The position numbers were made by a program, and so were the translations under genes. Positions 24,622 to 32,842 of a stretch of 64,000 bases of DNA are shown here, in pieces. The first letter of the stretch is position 1. Every line of letters starts with the position of its first letter. Source of the stretch: Baekduia alba (GTDB lineage Bacteria; Actinomycetota; Thermoleophilia; Solirubrobacterales; Solirubrobacteraceae). The notes beneath the pieces were generated by a model. That model had not been told where the DNA came from. It did not search any database and saw only the letters and a list, made by a program, of their open reading frames with translations. The DNA lies in NCBI RefSeq assembly GCF_028416635.1, contig NZ_CP114013.1, forward strand, positions 2,728,001 to 2,792,000, in the 5' to 3' direction.

Positions 24622-25709
24622 GCGTCCGCGATCGCCTCGCGCTCGACCTGCCGGCGCAGCGCCCAGACGCCGAGGCCTGCGAGCAGGACGTAGAGCACGA
24701 TCGCCCAGAGCTGGCCGGCGGCGGGCAGCAGCCCGGCGGCGAGGAGGACGAGCAGCAGCACGAGGACGCCGCCGAAGACCAGGCCGCCATGCTCGGTGAG
24801 CGCGGGCGTGCTGAAGCGCCGCACCTTGCGCGCCCACGACGAGCCGCTGGCCAGCCAGCCGGCGAGGACGTCCACGACGCCGAGCACGACGAGCGCGCCC
24901 GCGATGTCGCGCAGCAGCGACGTGGTGATGCTCCAGGTCGCCGTCGCGGCACCCTCGTCGGAGCCGTTGGCCACCAGCTTGTCGACGACGTAATGGCCGC
25001 CCGCGCGCCGGACGACGAGCAGCAGCAGGCCGGCGATCAGCAGGGCCAGGCCGGCGCCGACGATGCCGTGCGCGCGGTTGGGCGCGAGCGCGACGCCGCC
25101 GACGAGCAGCACGAGCAGCACGACGACGCTGACCCAGCGCAGCGTCTCGAGCGCGTGGACGACCTTGCGGATCGTCTTGAGGTTGTCGCCGCGCAGGACG
25201 TGGACGGTCCCGTGGTCGCCCGTCGCGTCGGGCACGACCCCGAGGCGCTGGGCCAGGACGCCGAGCTGCGGGCGCAGGTCGACGACGACGCCGGCGTTGG
25301 CCAGGCGCGTGTCGCCCTCGACGATGGCGATGAACTGCCGGTGGGCGCGCCGGTTGGTCTCGCGCCACAGCTTCTGGAAGGCGCCCGAGGCGATCAGGCG
25401 CCTGGCCGTGCGCTCGGCGATCTCGCCCGCGCCGGCGGCCAGCGGCGCCGCGAGCGGCTGCAGGCGCGGCGGCAGGCCGGCTTCGAGCTTCGCGCGGATC
25501 GCCGGGCCTTGGACGAGCTGGTCGGAGAGGTAGGCGGCGGTCGCGTCCTGGACCGCCGACTCCTCGAGCAGGCGGCTGCTGGTGTCGACCCATTGGTCGG
25601 TGTCCAGGAGCTGGCGGTCGGCCCACGCGCCGAGCACGGCCACCACCGCCACGACGCACGCGAGCACGAGCAGGATCGACGAGGTGGTGCGGCGCAGGAT
25701 CGGGCTCAT
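24618..25709 (-). CDS. Uncharacterised membrane protein with four to five helices and an extracytoplasmic domain
   Basis: A 363-residue protein. A first helix near residues 10-30 is followed by a soluble region up to about 195 (WVDTSSRLLEESAVQDATAAYLSDQL...RANAG) and then four hydrophobic helices at about 190-215, 222-240, 265-290 and 310-345. The soluble part resembles the domain found in many actinobacterial membrane proteins that begin 'D.WV.T...L..D..V..A...YL...L', with no known function. It overlaps both neighbours by ATGA-type junctions, so phosphodiesterase, membrane protein and MBL hydrolase form one operon. Confidence 0.75.
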   Translation of the reverse strand: MSPILRRTTSSILLVLACVVAVVAVLGAWADRQLLDTDQWVDTSSRLLEESAVQDATAAYLSDQLVQGPAIRAKLEAGLPPRLQPLAAPLAAGAGEIAERTARRLIASGAFQKLWRETNRRAHRQFIAIVEGDTRLANAGVVVDLRPQLGVLAQRLGVVPDATGDHGTVHVLRGDNLKTIRKVVHALETLRWVSVVVLLVLLVGGVALAPNRAHGIVGAGLALLIAGLLLLVVRRAGGHYVVDKLVANGSDEGAATATWSITTSLLRDIAGALVVLGVVDVLAGWLASGSSWARKVRRFSTPALTEHGGLVFGGVLVLLLVLLAAGLLPAAGQLWAIVLYVLLAGLGVWALRRQVEREAIADA

Positions 25710-27802
25710 GAGACGGGCTCCGGAGTCGGGGCGGACGAGGTCGAGGACGTGGGCAGCTCGGCGTACGCGGCGTGGCCGAGCGCGACGAGCCAGTCGCGCA
25801 GGACCTGGTGGACGTGCCCGGCGCCCACGATCTCCTCGCGCGGCAGCGCGAACGTCGCGGGCGCGAGCAGGAACGGGTGGGCCTGCGGGCCGCCGAGGCC
25901 GCCGTGGGAGCCGACGAGCTCCTCGAACGCGGCGACCTCGTCGGTCTGCTCCCAGTAGGCGCTGTTGAGCACCACGTCCGGGCAGTGCGGGAAGCCGGCG
26001 GTGCGCACGACGTGCGCGGCGGCGCGCGGGCCGAAGGGCGCGAGCGGGTCCTCGCCGTCGACCGCGCCGGCGGTGAGGTCGTGGGTGCCGCGCGGGCCGA
26101 GGACGACGTCGTGGCCGGCCGCGTCGCGGACGAGCAGGAAGCCGATCCCGGGGTGCGCGCGCAGCGTCCCGAGCAGGTTGGGGTGCTCGATGTCGATCGT
26201 CTCGCGCGTGACGCGGCCCGGCAGGCGCGGGAACGTGATCAGCCCCAGGTTGCCCGAGGCCATGACCGACACCTCGGGCAGCGCGCCGGGCTCGATGGCC
26301 GGCGCGTCGCCGGCGGCGGCGTCCTCCATCCGCACCTCGCCGTCCACCGTTCGCCCGCGCGTCGCGATGCGGATCGCCCGGGCGCCCGCGCCGTCGCCCG
26401 TCCCGGCCTCGGTCAGCGCGGCGCCGAGCCGGCCGGCGGCCTCGTCCTCGCCCGAGCCCTCGGCGGCCATCGCCGCGTCGCCGATCCCGCACGCGTCCTG
26501 GACCAGCGCGTCGAGCGTCAGGCCGTAGCGGTCGCGGAACGTCGCGCCCTGCGTCTGGCCGTGGTCGCTCAGCACCACCACCTCGTAGGGTCGCGCCCCG
26601 CGCGCCTGCGCGGCGTTGGCGATGCGCTTGATCCGGCGGTCGACGCGGCGCAGCACGGCGAGCGTGTCGGCGCGCTCGATGCCCGAGTGGTGGGCGACCT
26701 CGTCGTAGGCCAGGAACGTGGTGTAGATGACGGGCCGCCCGGCCTCGACGTCGCCGATGACCGACTCGACCTGGAGGTCGAGCTGGACCGCCGTCGCGTA
26801 GGCGCGCATCACCGCGTACTTCCAGCCGCGCTTGACGCGCGGGCGCACGCCGCGCCGGCGCTGCTGCGTCGCGTGCACCATCTCGTCGGCGACGTCGTAC
26901 AGCGTGAGCAGCAGCGTGCGCGCCACGTTGTAGGGGCTGGCGAAGTAGGTGAAGTAGTCCTCGCCCAACCGGCCGCGGCGGACGTCGAGCACCGTGCTCA
27001 TCGTCAGCAGCGAGTGCGGCGCGTCGCCGCTGAGGATGTTCGCGCGGCTCGCGCCGTCGTCGAAGAGCAGCCCGCGGCCGTTGGAGACGCGGCGCTCGAT
27101 CTCGGCGGCGTCGCGCGGGTGGTTGGTGACGATCGGCCCGCCGCGGTCCTTCTCCCACCAGCGGAACGCGGGCATGTCGTGGTTGTCGCCGTGCAGGATC
27201 CCCGCCTGGCAGGCGCCGGTCTGCGACGACCAGTCGGTCTCCCAGCGCATCAGGCGGTGGCTGCCCTCGGCGACCCAGCCCTGCAGCGTCGGCGCGTTGC
27301 CGTCGCGCAGCGCGCGCTGCAGGACGACGTGGGCGAGGCCGTCGATCTCCAGGAACAGGATCCCGGGGACGTCGCTGTGCTGGGCGGCGCCGGCGCGGCC
27401 GTGCCGCCGGCGCAGCGCGACGTGCGCGGCGAAGCGGTCGTCGTCGTCGATCGACAGCAGCGCGGCGACCACCGTCGTGATCAGCGTCACGCCGAGCGCC
27501 ACCACGATGCCGGCGCCGAGGCCGTCGATGTCGACGCCCGGGACGATGGTGGCCGCCAGCATCAGCACCAGGCCGTTGAGGACGAGGACGGCGGCGCCGA
27601 GCGTCAGGACCGTGATCGGCAGGGCGATCCGGACCAGCAGCGGCCACAGGACCGCGTTGAGGACGCCGCCCAGCGCCGCGAGCGCCGCCGCGTCCCAGAA
27701 GCCCGCGACCGAGTACCCGGGCACGATCGGGCCCAGCGCCAACAGCGCCACGGCAGCGATGAGCAGCGTGGCGAGCGTCCGTGGTCCGAGGCCGCCGGGC
27801 AT
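25706..27802 (-). CDS. Holin-4-like membrane domain fused to an alkaline phosphatase/type I phosphodiesterase domain
   Basis: The 698-residue protein has four N-terminal helices in the pattern of the phage holin 4_2/DUF360 family (AALAALGGVLNAVLWPLLVRIALPITVLTLGAAVLVLNGLVLMLAA; GAGIVVALGVTLITTVVAALL). From about residue 145 a metal-dependent phosphodiesterase/nucleotide pyrophosphatase fold follows: ILFLEIDGLAH (metal Asp), TDWSSQTGACQAGILHG where the nucleophile Thr/Ser is expected, YDEVAHHSG and VVLSDHGQTQGATF (metal Asp/His). The catalytic part should sit on one membrane face and cleave a phospho(di)ester, possibly a lipid headgroup. The fusion is not unique among actinobacteria as far as I recall, but its substrate is unknown. 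Confidence 0.8.
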   Translation of the reverse strand: MPGGLGPRTLATLLIAAVALLALGPIVPGYSVAGFWDAAALAALGGVLNAVLWPLLVRIALPITVLTLGAAVLVLNGLVLMLAATIVPGVDIDGLGAGIVVALGVTLITTVVAALLSIDDDDRFAAHVALRRRHGRAGAAQHSDVPGILFLEIDGLAHVVLQRALRDGNAPTLQGWVAEGSHRLMRWETDWSSQTGACQAGILHGDNHDMPAFRWWEKDRGGPIVTNHPRDAAEIERRVSNGRGLLFDDGASRANILSGDAPHSLLTMSTVLDVRRGRLGEDYFTYFASPYNVARTLLLTLYDVADEMVHATQQRRRGVRPRVKRGWKYAVMRAYATAVQLDLQVESVIGDVEAGRPVIYTTFLAYDEVAHHSGIERADTLAVLRRVDRRIKRIANAAQARGARPYEVVVLSDHGQTQGATFRDRYGLTLDALVQDACGIGDAAMAAEGSGEDEAAGRLGAALTEAGTGDGAGARAIRIATRGRTVDGEVRMEDAAAGDAPAIEPGALPEVSVMASGNLGLITFPRLPGRVTRETIDIEHPNLLGTLRAHPGIGFLLVRDAAGHDVVLGPRGTHDLTAGAVDGEDPLAPFGPRAAAHVVRTAGFPHCPDVVLNSAYWEQTDEVAAFEELVGSHGGLGGPQAHPFLLAPATFALPREEIVGAGHVHQVLRDWLVALGHAAYAELPTSSTSSAPTPEPVS

Positions 27803-27817
27803 CCTCGGGCGACCGTG

Positions 27818-27849
27818 TCACCCGGGCGGGTGAGGGCGATTCGCCCTTT
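27818..27849. other. Tandem small hairpins, one with TCACCC/GGGTGA arms
   Basis: TCACCC (27818-27823) pairs with GGGTGA (27828-27833) around GGGC, and GGGCG (27834-27838) pairs with CGCCC (27842-27846) followed by TTT. They lie in the 71-nt gap between the flippase-like gene and the phosphodiesterase gene on the minus strand. The GGGTGA/TCACCC arm sequence is the same as at 4182-4200. Read on the plus strand the second stem plus TTT resembles a weak terminator. Confidence 0.35.
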
Positions 27850-27873
27850 CGGGGTGAGACGGCGGCTGCGCGA

Positions 27874-28866
27874 TCAGGCCGCGGCCTGCACCGCGAGCCG
27901 GCGGCGGTGCACGAGCCAGGCGATCAGGCCGGCGGGGAGCATGAGCCAGTAGGAGACCAGCCGGTAGGCGAGCGTCGCGACGGCCGCGTCCCCGCCGCGG
28001 ACCCCGGCCAGCGCCAGCGTCGCGGTCAGGCCGGCCTCGACGACGCCCAGGCCGCCCGGCGTCACCGGGATCTGGGCCAGCAGCTGGGCGCCGACGTAGG
28101 CGAGCAGGACGAGGCTGAAGCGCGGATGCGCGCCGACGGCGGTCACCGCGGTCATCAGCGCGAGCAGGTCGAACATCCAGCGGCCGACCGCCGCCGCGCA
28201 CGCGCGGACCATCCGGTCCCCGAGCCGCTCGGTCACCTCGTCGCGCTGGGCCACGAGGCGGTTCGGGAAGCCGGCCGACAGGCCGCGGTCGCCGGGCAGC
28301 CGGCCGCTGACGTTGACGGCGGCGCGGCCGACCCAGCGCAGCGCGTCGTCGCTGCGCGCCACCGCGAGGCCGACGCCCAGCATCGCGACGAACAGGACGA
28401 GCCCGAGGATCGCCGTCTCCAGCAGCGTCTCGGGCACCCGCAGCCCGAAGACGATCGCCGGCAGCGCCAGCACGGGCAGGACGCAGAGGCCGGCGATCTG
28501 GAGCACCGTGGCCGCCGCGAGGCCCGTCGCGATCGCGCTGCGCGGCACGTCGGCGGCGTTGAGCATGTTGTACTGCGCGGCCGCCGCCGTGGCCGCCCCG
28601 CCCGGGACCACGCGACCCAGCGCGCCGCCGGCCAGCTGCGAGGTCGCGACCGCCTTGAGGTCGCGCGTCCCGATCGACAGCGCCTGCAGCTCCCAGAGGC
28701 ACAAGCACGACAGCGCCTCGGCGACGACCATCCCGACCAGCCAGTACGGCTTGAGGTTCGCGACCTTCGGCCACGCGCCCAGCACCTCGCCGATCGCCGG
28801 GGCGACGCCGTAGATGACGAGGGCGGTGAGGGCCAACGCCCCCGCACGCCGGACGAGGGACGGCAT
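27874..28866 (-). CDS. Lysylphosphatidylglycerol synthase TM-region / UPF0104 family flippase-like protein
   Basis: A 330-residue protein with about eight helices. The family signature IPVTPGGLGVVEAGLTATL is present near residue 270, and GRVVPGGAATAAAAQYNML is the equivalent loop in the first half. It contains only the transmembrane part and lacks the soluble synthase domain of MprF, so a transport or flipping role for lipids or polyprenyl sugars is likelier than lysyl transfer. It stands upstream of the phosphodiesterase operon, which together suggests envelope lipid handling. Confidence 0.85.
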   Translation of the reverse strand: MPSLVRRAGALALTALVIYGVAPAIGEVLGAWPKVANLKPYWLVGMVVAEALSCLCLWELQALSIGTRDLKAVATSQLAGGALGRVVPGGAATAAAAQYNMLNAADVPRSAIATGLAAATVLQIAGLCVLPVLALPAIVFGLRVPETLLETAILGLVLFVAMLGVGLAVARSDDALRWVGRAAVNVSGRLPGDRGLSAGFPNRLVAQRDEVTERLGDRMVRACAAAVGRWMFDLLALMTAVTAVGAHPRFSLVLLAYVGAQLLAQIPVTPGGLGVVEAGLTATLALAGVRGGDAAVATLAYRLVSYWLMLPAGLIAWLVHRRRLAVQAAA

Positions 28867-28906
28867 CGCGCCGGAACCCTAACGCCGCCGACGGCGGCGC
28901 GCGCGC

Positions 28907-29251
28907 CTAGACGGCCATCGCGCCGGGCTGCCAGCCGGCGGCGCCGGGCCGGCGCGGAACGAGCGTGCACTCGAACGCGCCGCAGTCGACGCGCACCGGC
29001 ATGCCGGCGCTGAGCCCGCTGGCCGGGAAGGTGCGATCGGGGCGCAGCGCGCGGAGGCCGAGCTGGGCGTGCCCGCGCCGGGACGCCGCCGTGCACAGCG
29101 CGCGCTCGGCGTGCTGGAGGGTCATCCGCCAGCCGGCCGCGACGAGCGTGGCGCCGTGCCACAGCTCCCAACGCCAGCGCTGGCCGAGCCGATTGCGCGC
29201 CAGCGGATGCAGGGCGTAGGCGAAGTGAGGGCCGTCGACGGTGACCGACAC
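28907..29251 (-). CDS. Hypothetical protein, 114 residues
   Basis: I do not recognise the family. The product is basic and Trp/Arg-rich at the start (GQRWRWELWHG) with Cys residues at CTAASRRGH and in VDCGAFECTLV. No signal peptide, membrane helix or known motif is visible. The start ATG (29249-29251) is 38 nt from the divergent protease gene start, so the two share a short promoter region. Codon use matches its neighbours, supporting a real gene. Confidence 0.55.
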   Translation of the reverse strand: MSVTVDGPHFAYALHPLARNRLGQRWRWELWHGATLVAAGWRMTLQHAERALCTAASRRGHAQLGLRALRPDRTFPASGLSAGMPVRVDCGAFECTLVPRRPGAAGWQPGAMAV

Positions 29252-29289
29252 CCCTTCAAGCTAGCGCGCCCGGCGCCGATGCAGGGGTA

Positions 29290-29955
29290 GTGGAGGACCG
29301 ATTCCGTCCGTTCGTCGTGCCGCTTGGCATCCTCGTGGGCCTCGTGATCGCGATCGGCGTCGTGCGCGCGCACCGGGTCGCGACGGCGCCCGCGAGCGGC
29401 GGCGGCCGCGTCGTCGACCAGGTCAACGCGAACGAGCGGGCGGCCACGTTCACGTTCGACCCGTCGATCGCGCCGGGCGACCGGACCGCGATCCTCACCG
29501 CCGTCTCGCACGCCAACCCGCAGGCCCAGGCGCTCGTCGCCGAGGTCGACGGGCTGGTGAACGTGCACGTCGGGTCGCCCGGCGGGTCCGCGGTCGGCCT
29601 GACCGCGAGCCGGCCCGACGGCCGCTACGACGTGACGCTCGACCTCGGCCTGGTCTGGCGCCGCTACGCCCAGCGCGGCATCGACCGCGTGGTCCTGCAC
29701 GAGCTCGGCCACGTCGTCGACTTCGCGCTGGTCCCGGAGGCGTTGGACAAGACGCTCGACGCGCGGATCCCGGCCGGCTACGGCTGCGACGAGCAGCTCA
29801 TGGGCTCGTGCGCGGCGGAGGAGGAGCGCTTCGCCGAGAGCTTCGCCAAGTGGGCGACGGGCGACATCGGCGTCGACCTCTACCTCGGCTACAAGGTCCC
29901 GCCGCCCGACGACCTGAGCGCCTGGGGCGCTCCGCTCGCCAAGCTGCTCGGCTAG
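29290..29955 (+). CDS. Membrane-anchored HExxH metalloprotease-like protein
   Basis: A 221-residue protein starting at GTG with one N-terminal membrane helix (VVPLGILVGLVIAIGVVRA), leaving the rest outside. The zinc motif LHELGHVVDFAL occurs near residue 137, and AEEERFAESFAKWATG downstream offers the third ligand Glu. Cys residues in YGCDEQLMGSCAAEEE could form a disulfide near the active site. The pattern fits anthrax-lethal-factor-like or minigluzincin zinc peptidases; I cannot assign a family with certainty. Substrate unknown. Confidence 0.7.
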   Translation: MEDRFRPFVVPLGILVGLVIAIGVVRAHRVATAPASGGGRVVDQVNANERAATFTFDPSIAPGDRTAILTAVSHANPQAQALVAEVDGLVNVHVGSPGGSAVGLTASRPDGRYDVTLDLGLVWRRYAQRGIDRVVLHELGHVVDFALVPEALDKTLDARIPAGYGCDEQLMGSCAAEEERFAESFAKWATGDIGVDLYLGYKVPPPDDLSAWGAPLAKLLG

Positions 29956-30482
29956 CGGGGCGCGGGCTCCGGGTCGCTGCGCAGCCGCGAGTAGACGAAG
30001 GTGTCGGCCCGGATGCCGGGCTTGACGTAGGCGTTGCGCAGCACGCCGTCGCGCAGGTATCCGGCACGCTCGGCGACCTTGCGGGAGCCGACGTTGCCGC
30101 TGGAGATGATGAGGACGACGCGCTCCAGCCCCTGGTCGGCGAGCGCCCAGCGCGTCAGCTCCAGGACGGCGGCGGTCGCGATCCCGCGCCCCCGCGCGGC
30201 CGGGGCGGTCAGGTAGCCGAGCTCGGCCTCGGCGGCCGCGCGGTCGATCTCGACCGCCAGCGCCACGCCGAGGAAGGTGCCGTCGGCGTCGAGCACCGCG
30301 AACGCCTCCTTGGTCCCGTCGCGCCGGCCCTGCTCGTAGCGCCCGAGCCACTGCGGCGGGAAGTCCGGCTCCGGCGGATCGGGGAAGCGCGTGTAGCGCA
30401 GCACGTCCGGGTCGTCGACGAGCTCCGCGAACGCGGCGAGGTGGTCGTCGGTGAACGGCTCGAGGCGGATGTCCGGCGGCAT
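29952..30482 (-). CDS. GNAT family N-acetyltransferase (RimJ/RimL-like)
   Basis: A 176-residue acetyltransferase: IRLEPFTDDHLAAFAELVDDPDVLRYTRFPDPP at the N-terminus, AELGYLTAPAARGRGIATAAVLELTRWAL as the acetyl-CoA binding motif (RGRGIA), and IISSGNVGSRKVAERAGYLRDGVLRNAYV as motif B. It belongs with enzymes that acetylate ribosomal protein N-termini or small amines; the substrate is not predictable. The ATG at 30480-30482 (MPPDIRLEPF) is chosen; the frame is open upstream but the extra residues are not GNAT-like. Convergent overlap of 4 nt with the protease gene. Confidence 0.85.
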   Translation of the reverse strand: MPPDIRLEPFTDDHLAAFAELVDDPDVLRYTRFPDPPEPDFPPQWLGRYEQGRRDGTKEAFAVLDADGTFLGVALAVEIDRAAAEAELGYLTAPAARGRGIATAAVLELTRWALADQGLERVVLIISSGNVGSRKVAERAGYLRDGVLRNAYVKPGIRADTFVYSRLRSDPEPAPR

Positions 30483-30495
30483 GGTCGGATCGTAG

Positions 30496-30699
30496 GATGC
30501 CGCGTATGGCGACCGGTCCCGACCTCGCTTCATCGGCATGGCGCGCCCCGGCGTCGCGCTGACCGTGCGGGCGACGGTGCTCAAGGCCGGGGCGCGGATC
30601 GGCCACGTGCGCGTCGAGGTGCGCGACGTGGCCGATCGGCTGGTGGCGACGGGGGAGACGAGCCACGCCGTGGTCGCCGCCCCGTCGCCGGAGCCCTAG
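30496..30699 (+). pseudogene. C-terminal remnant of a PaaI-type hotdog thioesterase
   Basis: The frame is open from 30496 and contains an ATG at 30538. It encodes VALTVRATVLKAGARIGHV then RVEVRDVADRLVATGETSHAVV, ending in TAG at 30697-30699. This is the last strand pair of a 4HBT/PaaI thioesterase, but the N-terminal half with the catalytic helix is missing and replaced by the GNAT promoter region. At most 53-67 residues can be made, against about 130 for an intact enzyme, so it is probably a gene fragment. Confidence 0.55.
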
Positions 30700-31511
30700 G
30701 ACTGGACGTTGGCGGCGGCCGGAGCCTGCTGCGCGTCTTCGGACTTCGCCTCGCGCGGCTGCGGGTCCTTGCGGACGACCTTCTCGCACGAGCCGTTGGG
30801 GTTGCCGGCGGTCGCGTCGGTGATCATGTCGACGTTGTCGAGCAGCGCGACGTCGCGGCCGTCGCCGCAGGTGATGCGGTCGACCTCGCCGTCACGCGTG
30901 TGGAAGCGGTCGTTGCCGGGGCCGCCGTCGAGCGTGTCGCCGGTCTGATCCACAGACCCGGTCCCACCCACCCCGGCCTGCACGTCGCCGCGGGCCAGCG
31001 CCCACAGGTCGTCGTTGCCGTCGCCGCCGTAGGTGGTGTCCTGGCCGAGGTTGGCGTAGATCCTGTCGTTGCCCGGGCCGCCGTCCTGGACGTCGTTGCC
31101 GGTGCCGCCGGCCATCAGGTCGTTGCCGTTCTCGCCGTAGGACTTGTCGTCGCCCGAGCCGCCGTAGATGCGGTCGCGCGAGTCGCCGCCCTTGATGGTG
31201 TCGTTGCCGCTGCCGCCGAAGAGGCGGTCGTAGGAGGTCAGGTCGCCCGTGGCGTTGGCGTCGCCCGTGATCGCGTCGTCGCCGGCGCCGCCGTTGATCC
31301 AGTCGTTGCCCGGCCCGCCGGTCAGGGCGTCGTTGCCGCCGCGGCCGAAGATGCGGTCGTTGCCGGCGTTGCCGTCGATCGTGTCGGCCACCTTCGTGCC
31401 CCGCAGGTGCTCGTTGCCGGGGCCTCCGGTGATGGTCGCGGCCAGCGCGGGCGTCGCCGGGACGATGGCCAGCGCCATGGTGGCGCCGATGATGGACTTG
31501 CGAAGCTGCAT
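30696..31511 (-). CDS. Secreted RTX-like calcium-binding repeat protein
   Basis: A 271-residue protein with a Sec signal peptide (MQLRKSIIGATMALAIVPA, cleavage near ALA-A) and many GGxGxDxxx nonapeptides (GGPGNEHL, GNAGNDRIF, GRGGNDALT, GGPGNDWIN, GGAGDDAIT, GGSGNDTIK and others) that form Ca2+-binding beta-rolls. A non-repeat tail holds two Cys (DRITCGDGRD, NGSCEKVV), like the paralogue at 31669. The start at 31511 is chosen because it gives a clean signal peptide and AGGAGG lies upstream; longer in-frame starts do not. No toxin or enzyme domain is present, so a structural or Ca2+-dependent surface role is likely. Confidence 0.85.
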   Translation of the reverse strand: MQLRKSIIGATMALAIVPATPALAATITGGPGNEHLRGTKVADTIDGNAGNDRIFGRGGNDALTGGPGNDWINGGAGDDAITGDANATGDLTSYDRLFGGSGNDTIKGGDSRDRIYGGSGDDKSYGENGNDLMAGGTGNDVQDGGPGNDRIYANLGQDTTYGGDGNDDLWALARGDVQAGVGGTGSVDQTGDTLDGGPGNDRFHTRDGEVDRITCGDGRDVALLDNVDMITDATAGNPNGSCEKVVRKDPQPREAKSEDAQQAPAAANVQS

Positions 31512-31529
31512 GGTGGTTCTCCGTCCTCC

Positions 31530-31631
31530 TGAGAGCAGGTCGTATGACTTGCTCGGCAGGTTCACCGGTTCCGCTCCGTTTCCCAGCGTGCTCTCACCGC
31601 TTCCTCATGCTCCATGAGAGATTCGTGAGAG
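31530..31631. promoter_or_regulatory. Cluster of TGAGAG sites between divergent RTX genes
   Basis: TGAGAG occurs at 31530-31535, in inverse orientation at 31591-31596 (CTCTCA), and as a direct repeat at 31615-31620 and 31626-31631 with an 11-bp period. A CTCATG-CTC-CATGAG inverted repeat (31604-31618) abuts it. OmpR/PhoB regulators bind direct repeats spaced 11 bp, and such a regulator is encoded in the same operon (32141), so this is its likely target region. Confidence 0.55.
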
Positions 31632-31668
31632 GCTGCCCGCGCGCGATGATCGCCCGGGAACCTGCGTC

Positions 31669-32148
31669 ATGCTCATGTCCATGCCCTTCCGCTTCGTCCT
31701 CCCCGTGGTGATCGTGTCGCTGGTGCTCGGCGTCGGGACGAGCGTCGTCCACGCTCAGACCCACACCGGGACGCGCCAGGCGGACGTCCTGAACGGCACC
31801 ACGGGCGCCGACGTCATCAACGGCCGCGGCGGCGACGACCGGATCTTCGGCGGCCCCGGCAAGGACCGCCTCAACGGCGGGCCGGGCAACGACCTCGTGT
31901 CGGGCGACGCCGGCAACGACCGCATCGGCGGTGGCGCCGGCGACGACGTCCTGCTCGGCGGCGCGGGCGGCGACCGCATCACCGGCGGGCCGGGCCGCGA
32001 CACGATCGAGGGCGGCAGGGGCAACGACATCATCAACGCCCGCGACGGCGAGGTCGACGACGTCGGCTGCGGCCCCGGCCGCGACCGCGTGATCGCCGAC
32101 GCGGGGGACACGGTCGCCCACAACTGCGAGGTCGTCGAACGTGGCTGA
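31669..32148 (+). CDS. Small secreted RTX-like calcium-binding repeat protein
   Basis: A 159-residue protein with a signal peptide (RFVLPVVIVSLVLGVGTSVVHA, cleavage before QT) and about eight GGxGxD repeats (GTTGADVIN, GRGGDDRIF, GGPGKDRLN, GGPGNDLVS, GDAGNDRIG, GGAGDDVLL). The C-terminal GEVDDVGCGPGRDRV and HNCEVVE mirror the Cys-containing tail of the divergent paralogue. Three in-frame ATGs (31669, 31675, 31681) could start it. Its end overlaps the response regulator by 8 nt, so this secreted protein is co-expressed with the two-component system and may be its target or input. Confidence 0.85.
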   Translation: MLMSMPFRFVLPVVIVSLVLGVGTSVVHAQTHTGTRQADVLNGTTGADVINGRGGDDRIFGGPGKDRLNGGPGNDLVSGDAGNDRIGGGAGDDVLLGGAGGDRITGGPGRDTIEGGRGNDIINARDGEVDDVGCGPGRDRVIADAGDTVAHNCEVVERG

Positions 32149-32830
32149 TGCCTCCGCGGGGCCCGTCGTCCTGCTCGTCGACGACGACCCCGCGATCCGC
32201 CGCGCCGTCGCGGCGGGGTTGGAGCTGGAGGGCTTCTCGGTCGTGCCGGCCTCCGGCGGCCGCGCCGCGCTGGAGGCCGCGGCGCGCGTCAGCCCGGCGG
32301 TCATCCTGCTGGACCTGAGCATGCCCGACCTCGACGGCCTCGAGGTGCTGCGGCGGCTGCGCGCGAGCGGCGACCAGGTGCCGGTGTGCGTGTTGTCGGC
32401 CCGTGACGAGGTCGACGACCGCGTCGCCGGGCTGCAGGCGGGCGCCGACGACTACGTGGTCAAGCCGTTCGCGCTCGAGGAGGTCGTCGCGCGGCTGCAC
32501 GCGCTGCTGCGCCGCCGGCCCGCGGGCGCCGACGAGGCGCTTGTGGTCGGCGACATCCGGCTGGACCCGCGGGCGCGCTCCGTCCGCCGCGGCGAGCGCG
32601 CGCTCGACCTCACGCGGCGCGAGTTCGACCTCCTGCAGCTGTTCCTGCGCCATCCGGGCGAGATCCTGGATCGCGGGCGCCTGCACGAGGAGGTGTGGGG
32701 CTACACGTTCGATCCGCAGACGAACGTCGCCGACGTGTTCGTGGGCTACGTGCGCCGCAAGCTCGAGCAGGGCGGCGAGCCGCGCGTGCTGCACACGGTG
32801 CGCGGCGTGGGCTTCGTCCTGCGACCCTGA
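32141..32830 (+). CDS. OmpR/PhoB family response regulator
   Basis: The 229-residue regulator starts at GTG inside the end of the RTX gene. The receiver domain (1-120) has the acidic pair VDDDP, phosphoacceptor Asp in ILLDLSMPDLDG, the conserved Ser in CVLSARDE and Lys in YVVKPF. Residues about 130-229 are a winged helix (LDLTRREFDLLQLFLRHPGEILDRGRLHEEVWG; VADVFVGYVRRKLE; VRGVGFVLRP). Its partner kinase starts 13 nt downstream. The TGAGAG direct repeats at 31615-31631 are the best candidate binding site. Confidence 0.93.
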   Translation: MADASAGPVVLLVDDDPAIRRAVAAGLELEGFSVVPASGGRAALEAAARVSPAVILLDLSMPDLDGLEVLRRLRASGDQVPVCVLSARDEVDDRVAGLQAGADDYVVKPFALEEVVARLHALLRRRPAGADEALVVGDIRLDPRARSVRRGERALDLTRREFDLLQLFLRHPGEILDRGRLHEEVWGYTFDPQTNVADVFVGYVRRKLEQGGEPRVLHTVRGVGFVLRP

Positions 32831-32842
32831 GACGCTGACGCC

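Noticed and set aside
30950-31430. Regularly repeated DNA in the RTX genes resembling a CRISPR-like array
   Set aside because: The periodicity is the 27-nt coding repeat of GGxGxDxxx nonapeptides, with no constant repeat/spacer structure and no cas genes.
30696-32148. RTX repeats as evidence of a haemolysin/toxin system
   Set aside because: No toxin domain, no type I secretion genes, and both proteins carry Sec signal peptides; they are better seen as Ca2+-binding structural proteins.
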